Shown here piece by piece: positions 39,381-47,593 of a DNA stretch of 64,000 nt. The stretch covers positions 253,501-317,500 of the forward strand of contig NZ_ANIJ01000047.1 of the NCBI RefSeq assembly GCF_000347035.1, read 5' to 3'. The notes beneath the pieces were generated by a model. The model ran no database searches. It had not been told where the DNA came from and was given only the letters and a program-made list of their open reading frames with translations. Positions within the stretch are counted from its first letter, which is position 1, and every line of letters begins with the position of its first letter. Both the position numbers and the translations under genes were made by a program. The stretch comes from Leptospira sp. B5-022. Lineage in GTDB: Bacteria > Spirochaetota > Leptospiria > Leptospirales > Leptospiraceae.

Positions 39381-39818
39381 ATGAAACGAACCTATTTCAC
39401 AATATTGATGCTACTTTTCGTTCTGAATTGTATCGCAGTGGATACATTAGGAATAACGGATACTTACAAAGGAGATGAGGCCAAGGAAAAGTTATTGGCT
39501 GCGGCAAAAGTTGGGGATTATTTGACTGCTACGGAATATTTTACTGACCAAGGTTATACTGGGGCCGAATTGGATTCTTATGTGATGGCTCAAGTCATCT
39601 TAGCATCTTTTATAAATGAGACGGTCTTCAATCTGGATGAATCCAAATATTATAAAAAGAAGGATGTCGACGACTGTGCTCAAGTGATCCAATTTTTAGG
39701 GGTCGTCGCTGATTATGATTCTTTTACTTCGTTCATGACCAATCGAACTTGTCGTTTAAATCCAAACGATATGTTTTTTGATCGGAATATCGGTAAAAGT
39801 TCGAATAGCGGCGAATAA
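39381..39818 (+). CDS. Small lipoprotein downstream of the RHS locus
   Basis: A 145-residue lipoprotein (signal ends FVLNC, Cys17) with a mostly helical mature part (DEAKEKLLAAAKVGDYLTATEYFT) and two Cys. It resembles small leptospiral lipoproteins of the TIGR04452 type in size and pattern, though I cannot confirm that. AAAGG precedes the ATG. It follows the coupled gene by 48 bases in the same direction and may belong to the RHS transcript. Confidence 0.68.
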   Translation: MKRTYFTILMLLFVLNCIAVDTLGITDTYKGDEAKEKLLAAAKVGDYLTATEYFTDQGYTGAELDSYVMAQVILASFINETVFNLDESKYYKKKDVDDCAQVIQFLGVVADYDSFTSFMTNRTCRLNPNDMFFDRNIGKSSNSGE

Positions 39819-39828
39819 AAAATCTTTT

Positions 39829-40467
39829 TTAACGACGCAATTCCCCATCTTCCTGGATCACTTTCGAAACGTTATGTATTCCTCCTTGGAAGAGAAGACC
39901 TAGATAATCGGATAATTTTCTAAGATCGTAATTGTCTTCTTTTGCTAGGAGAACCATCGCTTCGAACCCGGCGGCTACCATCATTACGGAAGTGATGCGG
40001 ATCGGATGCGCAGGAAAACCTCCTGCAGCTACCATTCTTTCCAAGTCACTGTCTAATTCTTCCAAGATATAGGTCATCGAGCCGCCTTGGAATAGGTATC
40101 CCCGAATAATATCCCTGTTCCTGGTCAATAGATCCAAGTGAATTCGATCCTGCATCATCACTTGGAAGACGGCAAAGTAGGCATCGCTTAAAAAAGCTAA
40201 AGGACTTTCCGCTTTTGCACGGGCCTCTCTGATCCCCTTTCGGATTCCTTCGGCTAATTCATCCGCAATGTCTTGCATTACGGATTCCTTATCTTTGTAA
40301 TAATTATAGAAGGTTCCCTGAGCAAGCCCGCTTTCTCGGATGATTTCTCTGGTGGAGCAAGCCTCGAATCCTACACTTGCAAAAACCCTACGAGCCGCAT
40401 TTAGGATCGCATTTCTATTTTTTGTTTTGTTGTCCTGTCTTCTGGACCCGGAAGTTATTAGTTTCAT
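39829..40467 (-). CDS. TetR-family transcriptional regulator
   Basis: A 212-residue repressor-type protein. The helix-turn-helix is at residues ~17-63: NRNAILNAARRVFASVGFEACSTREIIRESGLAQGTFYNYYKDKESV. The C-terminal ligand domain is helical. Its ATG overlaps the stop of the FAD oxidoreductase gene (ATGA), so it is the last gene of the three-gene operon it probably controls. A matching palindrome lies upstream of the operon at 43631-43646. Confidence 0.92.
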   Translation of the reverse strand: MKLITSGSRRQDNKTKNRNAILNAARRVFASVGFEACSTREIIRESGLAQGTFYNYYKDKESVMQDIADELAEGIRKGIREARAKAESPLAFLSDAYFAVFQVMMQDRIHLDLLTRNRDIIRGYLFQGGSMTYILEELDSDLERMVAAGGFPAHPIRITSVMMVAAGFEAMVLLAKEDNYDLRKLSDYLGLLFQGGIHNVSKVIQEDGELRR

Positions 40468-41921
40468 TGGGAATAACGAATATACTTTAGTTTATGAATT
40501 TTTTTTAATACAGTTTTAGCCGCGTGATATCCGCACATACCGTGTACTCCTCCTCCGGGAGGTGTGGATGCGGAACAAATAAATATATGAGGATTAGGAG
40601 TCGTGTACGGATCCATCTTTGCGATCGGTCGAAAGAATGCTTGTGTAAGATCTGCCGCTCCTCCGGTGATCGCTCCCCCCACATAGTTTAAATTATAGGA
40701 ATAAAAGTCCTTTGTATTCATGGAATGTCTGGCTAAAATCCTGTCCTTGAAACCCGGAGCGAATCTTTCGATCTGGGCTTCCAGAACTTCAGTCAAATCC
40801 TTTGTGGAACCGGAAGGAACATGGCAATAAGCGTATCCTGTATGTTTTCCTTTAGGAGCCCTGGTCGGATCGAATTGGCTTTGTTGGACAACCAACATAT
40901 AGGGACGATCCGGATGTTTTCCCGACCATACTTCCGATTCGGCCTTTGCAATTTCGGAAAATTTTCCACCCAAGTGAACTGTGGATGCTTGCAGACAACG
41001 GGAATCTTTCCAAGGGATAGGTCCATCTAAGGCCCAATCCATCTTGAATACTCCCGGTCCGTAATTATAAGATGAAATTCTTTTTATATAAGAGGAGGAT
41101 AATGTATTTCCTGCTACCGAAGCTAATTGATCCGGACTTGTATCAAAAAAAATACCCTTTGTTTTAGGAAGTTGGGAAAGACTTGAGACCTTATAATTCG
41201 TTTGGATCTTTACTCCGAGACCTTTTAGATAGGACTCCAGGGATTTTGCGATCATTGCGGATCCGCCTTCTACCACAGGCCAAGAGCGTACATGTCCCGT
41301 TAAAGAGAATAAAAGTCCTAGAGCTCCGCTTAAAAACTTCTCCAATGGAAAGATAGAATGTCCCGCGCAACCCGCGAATAAGGCCTTGGCTCTTTCTTCT
41401 TTAAACCAAGAATTAGCGATCGATTTTGCGGAACGTAGTCCTAATAATCCGAATCTCGCCAGTAAAAAAGGATGTTTCGGTATGCCAAGAGGAGCTAACG
41501 CATCCGACAAAAGGCCTTCCGGATTTTTTAGAAAAGGGGAGATCAATTTTATATAGGATTTTTTATCCGCACCTAAATCTTTTGCGGTTTCTTCTAAAGA
41601 TAATTTTAGTAATACCGCGGATTCCCCATCCAAAGGATGAGCCACGGAAGCTTCCGGTTCTATCCATTTGAGTCCGTGTTTTTCCAAAGGAAGTGTTTTA
41701 AGATAAGGAGATAAAATTCCCATAGGATGAGCGGCGGAGCAAACATCATGGAGAAAACCGGGTAAGGTTAACTCTTTCGTTCGCAAACCGCCGCCTATCG
41801 TATCAGAAGCTTCCAATACCAAAACGGAAAGTCCGGAATTAGCCAGAACGGATGCTGCCGCTAGTCCGTTCGGGCCGGAACCTATGATACAAATATCATA
41901 TTCTTCGGAACTGAAATCCAT
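40464..41921 (-). CDS. Phytoene desaturase-like FAD oxidoreductase
   Basis: A 485-residue flavoprotein with N-terminal FAD-binding fold: ICIIGSGPNGLAAASVLANSG, then EASDTIGGGLRT, and the C-terminal FAD motif HIFICSASTPPGGGVHGMCGYHAA. It belongs to the CrtI/PYROXD2-like amine-oxidase group, which desaturate or oxidise lipid-like substrates. No carotenoid genes are near, so carotenoid synthesis is unlikely. It shares start/stop bases with the DUF3556 gene upstream and with tetR downstream, hence one transcript. Confidence 0.88.
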   Translation of the reverse strand: MDFSSEEYDICIIGSGPNGLAAASVLANSGLSVLVLEASDTIGGGLRTKELTLPGFLHDVCSAAHPMGILSPYLKTLPLEKHGLKWIEPEASVAHPLDGESAVLLKLSLEETAKDLGADKKSYIKLISPFLKNPEGLLSDALAPLGIPKHPFLLARFGLLGLRSAKSIANSWFKEERAKALFAGCAGHSIFPLEKFLSGALGLLFSLTGHVRSWPVVEGGSAMIAKSLESYLKGLGVKIQTNYKVSSLSQLPKTKGIFFDTSPDQLASVAGNTLSSSYIKRISSYNYGPGVFKMDWALDGPIPWKDSRCLQASTVHLGGKFSEIAKAESEVWSGKHPDRPYMLVVQQSQFDPTRAPKGKHTGYAYCHVPSGSTKDLTEVLEAQIERFAPGFKDRILARHSMNTKDFYSYNLNYVGGAITGGAADLTQAFFRPIAKMDPYTTPNPHIFICSASTPPGGGVHGMCGYHAAKTVLKKIHKLKYIRYSQ

Positions 41922-43564
41922 TATTTAGTCGGCCAGGGTTGGAGTTCCTTCAAATCGGCAACTTCTATCTTTCCGTCTTCTAACAATCCTTTCTCAGCGT
42001 CGTGGATTCTGTAGTGAATTGTGGATTTTCCTAACGGTTGGCCTTCTATAAAGATACAACGTAGTTCTTCATCTTTGAAACCGCACTGTGCCTGCACGGA
42101 TCTAAGTAGTTGTTCGCTATGTAAGTGACCTTCTCCGAAGTTCCATCCTACCACCATACCGGCGATCAGTTCACCTTCTACCCATTCGTACTTTTCAAAA
42201 TTTTTGACCGCTTTCGGAACTAATTTTTGGAATGCTTTTCCGTGTAGGTGCATGAGTCTAAACGCCATCACCTTACTCACCAAACCTACCGAAACTTTTC
42301 TTTCGTAAAACATATCCAACTGGTCGTACAACCATCCGGAAGTTTTGGTAAGCTTCTCCAATTTTTTATAACTATCTTCTTTGAACATCCATACGCTTAC
42401 CGCCCAATTTCCTGCGTAATATCTCATCGCAAGTAAGAAGGAGATCCAATCCGGTCTGATATTTCCGATCAACGGAAGAGCTAAAGAGAACACGAATAAG
42501 AAAGCGGCAACAGGTGCGGACTCCAATTGGAAAGGAGTGATGGTCGGATTCGCTCCAAATAAGAAGAACCCTGAGTAAACCACGAGGAAGTTCCATTCAA
42601 TCGGAACTCCCATCGGGAAGTTGCTTGTGATATAACTATGTAGGAATACCATCATTCCGAGTCCTAAGTATAGAACTGTTTGGGAACCGGTCATGATCGC
42701 CGTAAATAGAACGATTGGAGTTCCCATTTCTAGAACGATTCCCATATTCGCTTTCGCTACGGCCGTGGAAGAAGGACGAAGATCTTCCGGGTAATTCTTA
42801 TACATCGCCTTTCTGAACCAAGCGAAAGGTGTGAATGGGCTATTACTTGCCATCACGCAGACAACGCTCGGAAAGTGGGAGTTAAGTTTGGAAAATCCTG
42901 CAAACAACCAGATGGAAAGTTGGACGATCATCGCACCCGCGATCCAGTTTTGTGCGAATGCAAATACAACTATTGTTACCCAGTAGTGTTCCGCTCTTGC
43001 AGCAAGAAAAACAGTTTTATCTAATATACCTGCGATTACCAAGCTGATGATGATCGGCAAAAATTGTTCGAATCCCGGCGCAGGGTGGATCAAACAGAGA
43101 ACGGAATAAACCAAAACGGAAGCGTAAGCAACGATTTCCAGAATTCCTCTGGTCTTTCCTCCTATGATAGGAGCTCCTTCGAATAAAGGCATTTTGGTGG
43201 TCTTAGGTCTTAGGAAGTATAAAAATCCTCCAATGGGAGGGAAATATCTTCCGGTTAAAGGACCACTTCCGCACCCAAGTCCCAGAACCTCGAATAACAA
43301 ACTCCATACGATCGCTTTTTGAAACGCCACCGGAACAAACCACCAAGTAACAGTTCCCCATGTTCCGAGTCCTGGACTAAAAGAACAGAAATAGATCCAA
43401 CCTGCAATGTACAATGCGATTTTTAAAACATATACGATATATGCCCCGAGAGGGGAGCCGTAACCTTGGACTGCCCAGGCTTGGCAGGACAAACGGGCCC
43501 TATCTGCGAATGACATTTTCGCCCAGGCCAAGGCATCATAAGGGGGAGCTTTAGGAAGGAACAT
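41921..43564 (-). CDS. DUF3556 multi-pass membrane protein
   Basis: A 547-residue integral membrane protein. About ten hydrophobic helices occupy residues ~50-400; the last ~140 residues are soluble and end with WPTK. The opening SFADRARLSCQAWAVQGYGSPLGAYIVYVLKIALYI is the conserved lead of DUF3556 proteins, best known from actinobacteria, which may be related to the VKOR/HTTM-type gamma-carboxylase membrane fold. First gene of an operon with an FAD oxidoreductase and TetR, suggesting membrane lipid modification or degradation. Function unproven. Confidence 0.8.
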   Translation of the reverse strand: MFLPKAPPYDALAWAKMSFADRARLSCQAWAVQGYGSPLGAYIVYVLKIALYIAGWIYFCSFSPGLGTWGTVTWWFVPVAFQKAIVWSLLFEVLGLGCGSGPLTGRYFPPIGGFLYFLRPKTTKMPLFEGAPIIGGKTRGILEIVAYASVLVYSVLCLIHPAPGFEQFLPIIISLVIAGILDKTVFLAARAEHYWVTIVVFAFAQNWIAGAMIVQLSIWLFAGFSKLNSHFPSVVCVMASNSPFTPFAWFRKAMYKNYPEDLRPSSTAVAKANMGIVLEMGTPIVLFTAIMTGSQTVLYLGLGMMVFLHSYITSNFPMGVPIEWNFLVVYSGFFLFGANPTITPFQLESAPVAAFLFVFSLALPLIGNIRPDWISFLLAMRYYAGNWAVSVWMFKEDSYKKLEKLTKTSGWLYDQLDMFYERKVSVGLVSKVMAFRLMHLHGKAFQKLVPKAVKNFEKYEWVEGELIAGMVVGWNFGEGHLHSEQLLRSVQAQCGFKDEELRCIFIEGQPLGKSTIHYRIHDAEKGLLEDGKIEVADLKELQPWPTK

Positions 43565-43596
43565 CTTTCTCTCCGTATTCTATATTTAGAGGGAGT

Positions 43597-43624
43597 GATA
43601 TACTACAGTATAGAGAAATGTCAA
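43597..43624 (-). promoter_or_regulatory. Promoter of the DUF3556 operon
   Basis: On the minus strand TTGACA (43619-43624) is followed after 16 bases by TATATC (43597-43602), ~33 bases ahead of the start codon. Both boxes are close to the sigma-70 consensus. Confidence 0.55.
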
Positions 43625-43630
43625 GAAAAA

Positions 43631-43646
43631 ATGACTGATTGGTCAT
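43631..43646. promoter_or_regulatory. TetR-type operator of the DUF3556 operon
   Basis: ATGAC-TGATTG-GTCAT is a 16-bp dyad ending six bases upstream of the -35 box. It has the size and TGAC...GTCA ends common in TetR-family operators. The operon's third gene encodes a TetR regulator, so autoregulation is likely. Confidence 0.6.
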
Positions 43647-43662
43647 ATTTAGAATGTGTTTT

Positions 43663-43800
43663 ACGGGAGGGCCGCGCCCACTCGCTTCGCTCGGGTCAGG
43701 CTCTCGCCTCCGGTCAAAAAATCGCATTCGCGATTTTTGTGACCCCGGCTCGATCCTTCGCGGGTATTGCTAGAAAAGTTTTCCTTTTATACCAAGCCCC
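43663..43800. repeat. GC-rich palindromic repeat block
   Basis: Non-coding. It contains GCCCACTCGCTTCGCTCGG, whose near copy occurs inverted at 63283-63301. A 9-bp perfect hairpin follows (AAAAATCGC-ATTC-GCGATTTTT, 43717-43738, extended by GTCA/TGAC). It lies between the TetR operator and vapB. Confidence 0.65.
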
Positions 43801-43837
43801 TCTGAGGCCTTCGTAAACTCTGTGCGAAACAAAGATC

Positions 43838-43876
43838 TTGACATAGTAAAAAATATATATTTCAGTATATATATTT
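43838..43876 (+). promoter_or_regulatory. vapBC promoter and operator
   Basis: TTGACA at 43838-43843 is a -35 candidate. AAATATATA (43851-43859) and TATATATTT (43868-43876) are perfect 9-bp arms around 8 bases, touching the vapB start codon. VapB-type antitoxins repress such sites. No Shine-Dalgarno sequence is visible between the palindrome and the ATG. Confidence 0.6.
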
Positions 43877-44107
43877 ATGAATCGAGCCAAAATATTCAAA
43901 AATGGAGATAGCCAGGCAGTTCGTCTTCCGAAAGAATATAGATTTAAAGGTAAAGAGGTCTATATCCATAAGGAAGGAGAAACCGTAGTATTGACCCCGA
44001 TCGAAGATGCTGTAGATAGATTTTGGAATGCTCTAAATGGATTTTCCGCCGATTTCAAAATAGAAAGAGCTCAGCCTAAGGATTACGATAGGCGCGATCC
44101 TATATGA
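43877..44107 (+). CDS. vapB: VapB-type antitoxin (AbrB-like)
   Basis: A 76-residue protein with the SpoVT/AbrB-like swapped-hairpin DNA-binding domain (AKIFKNGDSQAVRLPKEYRFKGKEVYIHKEGETVVLTP). The tail (DRFWNALNGFSADFKIER) would bind and block the toxin. It overlaps vapC by four bases (ATGA). The palindrome touching its start codon fits autoregulation. Confidence 0.93.
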   Translation: MNRAKIFKNGDSQAVRLPKEYRFKGKEVYIHKEGETVVLTPIEDAVDRFWNALNGFSADFKIERAQPKDYDRRDPI

Positions 44108-44505
44108 AAAAGTATCTTTTAGATACGAACATTTGTATTTATATCATAAATCAAAGACCTGATCCGGTTTATAAAAAATTAAAAAAGGTAGCTTTAGAGA
44201 ATATCTATATCTCTTCTATTACGGAATTTGAATTATATTTTGGAGTCGAAAAAAGCCTTCATAATGAGAGAAACAGAAGAGCATTATCTGATTTTATCGG
44301 ATATTTAAATATATTACCATTCGATAGCAATTCATCGAAGATTGCGGCTAAAATACGCTTCCGTTTAGAAAAATCGGGGAAACCGATAGGCCCTTTCGAT
44401 CTATTAATCGCGTCTCAAGCTATTTCCCATGATTATATCCTTGTGACTAATAATGAAAAAGAGTTCAAAAGGATTAAAGAGTTAAAGCTGGATAACTGGT
44501 TGTAA
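44104..44505 (+). CDS. vapC: VapC-type PIN-domain ribonuclease toxin
   Basis: A 133-residue PIN-domain protein. Acidic active-site residues are Asp7 (LLDTNICIYI), Glu41/43 (ITEFELYFG) and Asp99 (GPFDLLIASQA), with the late TNNEKEFKRI. VapC toxins cut tRNA or rRNA and are neutralised by VapB. The pair sits next to tRNA-Arg, between repeat blocks. Confidence is high on family; RNA target unknown. Confidence 0.94.
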   Translation: MKKYLLDTNICIYIINQRPDPVYKKLKKVALENIYISSITEFELYFGVEKSLHNERNRRALSDFIGYLNILPFDSNSSKIAAKIRFRLEKSGKPIGPFDLLIASQAISHDYILVTNNEKEFKRIKELKLDNWL

Positions 44506-44620
44506 AGCGAGGTAACGACCCGAAGGAGTCGGTGATTGAAGGTCAAACGAGATCAAATGAGTCTGCAGCTTAAATTGCGAGAATGGTTAAAACTGGACGA
44601 AAAGTTGTAATTGCAGGAGT

Positions 44621-44637
44621 GTATCTACCGGGACTCG
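44621..44637. repeat. Near copy of the tRNA-Arg 3' end (att-like)
   Basis: GTATCTACCGGGACTCG matches 16 of 17 bases of the tRNA-Arg 3' end at 44749-44765, in the same orientation and 128 bases away. Duplicated tRNA 3' ends are the usual footprint of site-specific integration. Confidence 0.55.
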
Positions 44638-44681
44638 CCGTTACGCAATCTCGCATCCTGCTCGATTTGGCTCCACGGCGT

Positions 44682-44735
44682 CTTTTGCACTCGCTTCGCT
44701 CTCTACGGATCGCTGCAAATGCTTTCGTGCAAAAG
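44682..44735. repeat. Large hairpin with GC-rich repeat core
   Basis: CTTTTGCAC (44682-44690) and GTGCAAAAG (44727-44735) are perfect 9-bp arms. The loop contains TCGCTTCGCTC, also found at 43682-43692, and CTCTACGGATCGCTGCAAA, similar to 22811-22829. Confidence 0.6.
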
Positions 44736-44747
44736 CTTCGAGTCCTC

Positions 44748-44819
<72 letters not shown>

Positions 44820-44960
44820 TTATGTAGGTGAGTTTTTGGGAGTTACCCAAGCAGTCAATCTGATTCCTGGAGCATGGATTTTACGGAAATTTCAGGAGAG
44901 GTATCCGAGGTTTTTTGCTTACATTTTACCGCTTTTTTTCAGTTTGCCCATAGACGTTTT

Positions 44961-46403
44961 ATGGTTTCCTTTCGGCTTTTTTTACTAGCCTGCTTCTTAC
45001 TTCCTGTTTCGATTTTTTCGGAAGGAGAGAAAGTTGCAATCGACCTGAACGAATCCAAGCGCCTCTCCAAACAAGTGCTGGAAGAAAAACGAAGCGGTTG
45101 GTATGCGACCGGCCTTCCTGTTTTTTCGGAAGATCCCGTGAGAGGACAAGGTTACGGAGCCAGAGGATTTTTATACCAAAACGGAAATCGTTCCGATCCT
45201 TATTTCGAGTTCCAACCTTACAAATATAGATTCGGCGCCCAAGCTTACAAGACCACAAAAGGTGCGGACTATTATGAGTTTACTTTCGACAGTCCTTTTC
45301 TTTTCGATACCGCTTATCGTTTGAAGACTAGTATTTCTTATAGCACGAATAAGAATTCTCAATATTTCGGGATTGGAACAAGCACGTTACGTGAAATTCA
45401 ATATAGAGATCAGAACCAACCTACAGGCGAACTGAAGAATGGAGGCAGCTTCTCCGATCTGGAGGACGCACTTTCCTATCGCAGACCTTCTTCTCCCCGA
45501 TCTATATATCCGTATGAAAGTAATGTGTTGTATAATACTTACGAATTTCGTTCTACGACTGCTACGTTCTCTGTGGATAAAACTTTTTGGGGAGCTTTTC
45601 GTTGGATTGTTGCTCCTGAGTTTTCTCAGAATGTCATTCGAACTTATGATTATCCGAATGGAAGAATTGCGACTAACGGAGATTATTATTCTGTAGCAAG
45701 AGATCCTGCGACAGGATGGGGTTCTTCTTATCCGAACGGGACTTCTAAACTTACCCGAGACTACCAAGCTGGTTTGATCAACGGATATCATGGTGGAAAT
45801 GTAAATTATATTCACGTTGGTTTTGCTTACGATACAAGGGACTTCGAGCCTGATCCGGATTCCGGCGTTCTATTGGAGATGAATTATTCTTCTTCTTCCA
45901 AACGTGCAGGCTCCGATTTCGAGTTTGAGAAGTTTTTTACGCAGGGAAAATTTTTCTATATGCCTTTCCCAAAACTTTTCGAAGAACTTGTGGTTGCGGG
46001 AAGAGCAGGTCTTCATTATTCCAAAGGAGAAGTTCCTTTTTCAGAATATCGTTATATGTGGTCCATCGACGGACCGATCAACGGATTGGGCGGTCTACAG
46101 ACTCTGCGAGGTTATAGACAGGAAAGATTTATCGCTCCTATGATCGGTTTCGGGAATTTAGAGATTCGCTGGAGATTCAGCACATTCAAATTTTGGGATC
46201 AATTGATCACATTGAGTTTGGTTCCGTTCTATGATTTCGGCAGAGTATGGAACGGATATCATGATTTCAGCACGCAAGGGTATAAATTTTCTTACGGTAC
46301 AGGTTTGAGAATCATCTGGAACCAAGCCACAGTGATCTTGATAGATTACGCCAAGTCAAGAGAAGATTCCCAGCTATTCATAGACATAGGCCAGATCTTC
46401 TAG
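44961..46403 (+). CDS. Omp85-like outer-membrane beta-barrel protein
   Basis: About 480 residues from ATG 44961, which opens a clean signal peptide (VSFRLFLLACFLLPVSIFS). The frame also has an ATG at 44874 with GGAG ahead, giving 29 more residues and no better signal. The mature protein is alternating strands with aromatic girdles. Near the C-terminus, NGLGGLQTLRGYRQERF contains the LRGY/F-type motif of BamA/TamA barrels, followed by WRFSTFKFWDQL, LVPFYDFGRVW and a final DIGQIF. No POTRA repeats are present, so it is a stand-alone Omp85-type barrel. Confidence 0.85.
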   Translation: MVSFRLFLLACFLLPVSIFSEGEKVAIDLNESKRLSKQVLEEKRSGWYATGLPVFSEDPVRGQGYGARGFLYQNGNRSDPYFEFQPYKYRFGAQAYKTTKGADYYEFTFDSPFLFDTAYRLKTSISYSTNKNSQYFGIGTSTLREIQYRDQNQPTGELKNGGSFSDLEDALSYRRPSSPRSIYPYESNVLYNTYEFRSTTATFSVDKTFWGAFRWIVAPEFSQNVIRTYDYPNGRIATNGDYYSVARDPATGWGSSYPNGTSKLTRDYQAGLINGYHGGNVNYIHVGFAYDTRDFEPDPDSGVLLEMNYSSSSKRAGSDFEFEKFFTQGKFFYMPFPKLFEELVVAGRAGLHYSKGEVPFSEYRYMWSIDGPINGLGGLQTLRGYRQERFIAPMIGFGNLEIRWRFSTFKFWDQLITLSLVPFYDFGRVWNGYHDFSTQGYKFSYGTGLRIIWNQATVILIDYAKSREDSQLFIDIGQIF

Positions 46404-46461
46404 AGCCAATCACCGAAAATACTTCAATAAACTGTTTCATTCGATTTTTGGGGATTGGCTC
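46403..46461. other. Long imperfect stem-loop after the Omp85-like gene
   Basis: GAGCCAATC (46403-46411, starting at the stop codon) pairs perfectly with GATTGGCTC (46453-46461), and the inner flanks continue with mismatches. There is no clear T-run, so it may be an mRNA-stabilising structure instead of a terminator. Confidence 0.35.
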
Positions 46462-46574
46462 TGAGAATCATGGAGCATAGAAATTTGCTGTTCAGAATTT
46501 GTATTCTGTAAACACTTGAGTTTGGCCGGACCAAATACACAAATCGGCCTTAAGAACAATCAAAGAGAGTCAAG

Positions 46575-46913
46575 ATGAAGATCCAATTTTTTGTCGGACT
46601 AATTTCAATTCTGTCCCTATTCCCATTTACACTTTCGTCCTTCTCCGCAGAGGAAGAAACAAAACTGATCGAAAAGGCGTTAGTGGAAAGTTTGACCACA
46701 CAAGAACAAAAAGAGGCATTTAAAAAATACCTGACCAATCTATCCAAGAAAAAAAGGAACGAGGCGAGTCATTTGAGGGAACTTGCTTCTTCCGAACCGA
46801 ATCACTCTGGGGCTCGTAAGAAGAAGTTAATAGAACTAGCGGTTCAATTGGAAAAGGAAGCTTCTATTCACGAAGAAACTTTAAAAACTTTGCAACAATC
46901 TCAGGTTCAATAA
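46575..46913 (+). CDS. Small secreted helical protein
   Basis: A 112-residue protein with a signal peptide (to about residue 24, LSSFSAEEE). The mature part is almost wholly helical and charged (EETKLIEKALVESLTTQEQKEAFKKYLTNLSKKKRNEASHLRELA), a probable coiled coil. No Cys. It converges with the tmk gene; the last bases overlap the end of tmk by 7. Family unknown. Confidence 0.7.
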   Translation: MKIQFFVGLISILSLFPFTLSSFSAEEETKLIEKALVESLTTQEQKEAFKKYLTNLSKKKRNEASHLRELASSEPNHSGARKKKLIELAVQLEKEASIHEETLKTLQQSQVQ

Positions 46914-47500
46914 GGGATTTTTTCGGATACAAGTTTTAATAATTCTTCCGTAGATAGTTTGGCATCTAGACGGACTGTATTCTCCGGAAGAATTTCCTCG
47001 TATGCTTTTTTGATCTTTGTCAAAGCGCTGATCGTTTCGAATCTGTCTTTTGTAGTATCTCTTCCTTTTAGTCTTGCCAGAGCTTCTTCCGGTTCAATCT
47101 CCAGATAAAAAACTTTTTCAGGTTCCGGAAATCCCCTGTCTAAATTTTTTTTTAGGATCTCCTTTGCGGAAAAAAATTCTCCGGACTGGTAAGCGGCCGT
47201 AGAATACATATATCGATCCAATAACACGATCTTTTTTTCAGCGATGGAAGGTAGAATATTCCTTTGAAGCGAGACTTCCCGATCTTCCAGAAACGCTTCG
47301 ATCTGTTTTTCGGGAGAAAGTTCTATTTCTCCGCTTAAAAATTTTCGCAAGTACAGCCCGGATTCGTACCGAGTCGGTTCCGCAAAACAAATTGCTGGAA
47401 CATGTTTGGAGGTAAGAAGGTCTAAGACCCGGACGGAAAGGGTACTTTTGCCACTTCCGTCCAAACCTTCAAAAACGTAAAATCCAGGTATTTGTGCCAT
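46907..47500 (-). CDS. tmk: Thymidylate kinase
   Basis: A 197-residue dTMP kinase making dTDP for DNA synthesis. P-loop FEGLDGSGKST at residues ~10-20, EPT in CFAEPTRYESG, and the DRYMYSTAAYQSGE catalytic block. The lid region is short (ARLKGRDTTKDRFET). The frame is open to 47560, but ATG 47500 with AAAGG two bases ahead gives the standard N-terminus. It is divergent from htrA. Confidence 0.93.
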   Translation of the reverse strand: MAQIPGFYVFEGLDGSGKSTLSVRVLDLLTSKHVPAICFAEPTRYESGLYLRKFLSGEIELSPEKQIEAFLEDREVSLQRNILPSIAEKKIVLLDRYMYSTAAYQSGEFFSAKEILKKNLDRGFPEPEKVFYLEIEPEEALARLKGRDTTKDRFETISALTKIKKAYEEILPENTVRLDAKLSTEELLKLVSEKIPY

Positions 47501-47593
47501 GCCTTTGAATTGGAAAGCCACTTGACATGAGTGGTTTTGCTTCGAATGCTGAAAGCTCATCTACCGGAATCCCATTCCCGAGGGCAGGAATCC

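Noticed and set aside
40464..41921. Carotenoid synthesis locus
   Set aside because: The flavoprotein is CrtI-like but there is no phytoene synthase or cyclase; the TetR and DUF3556 partners point elsewhere.
43663..44740. CRISPR array
   Set aside because: Repeats are palindromic and irregularly spaced, with no constant spacer length and no cas genes.
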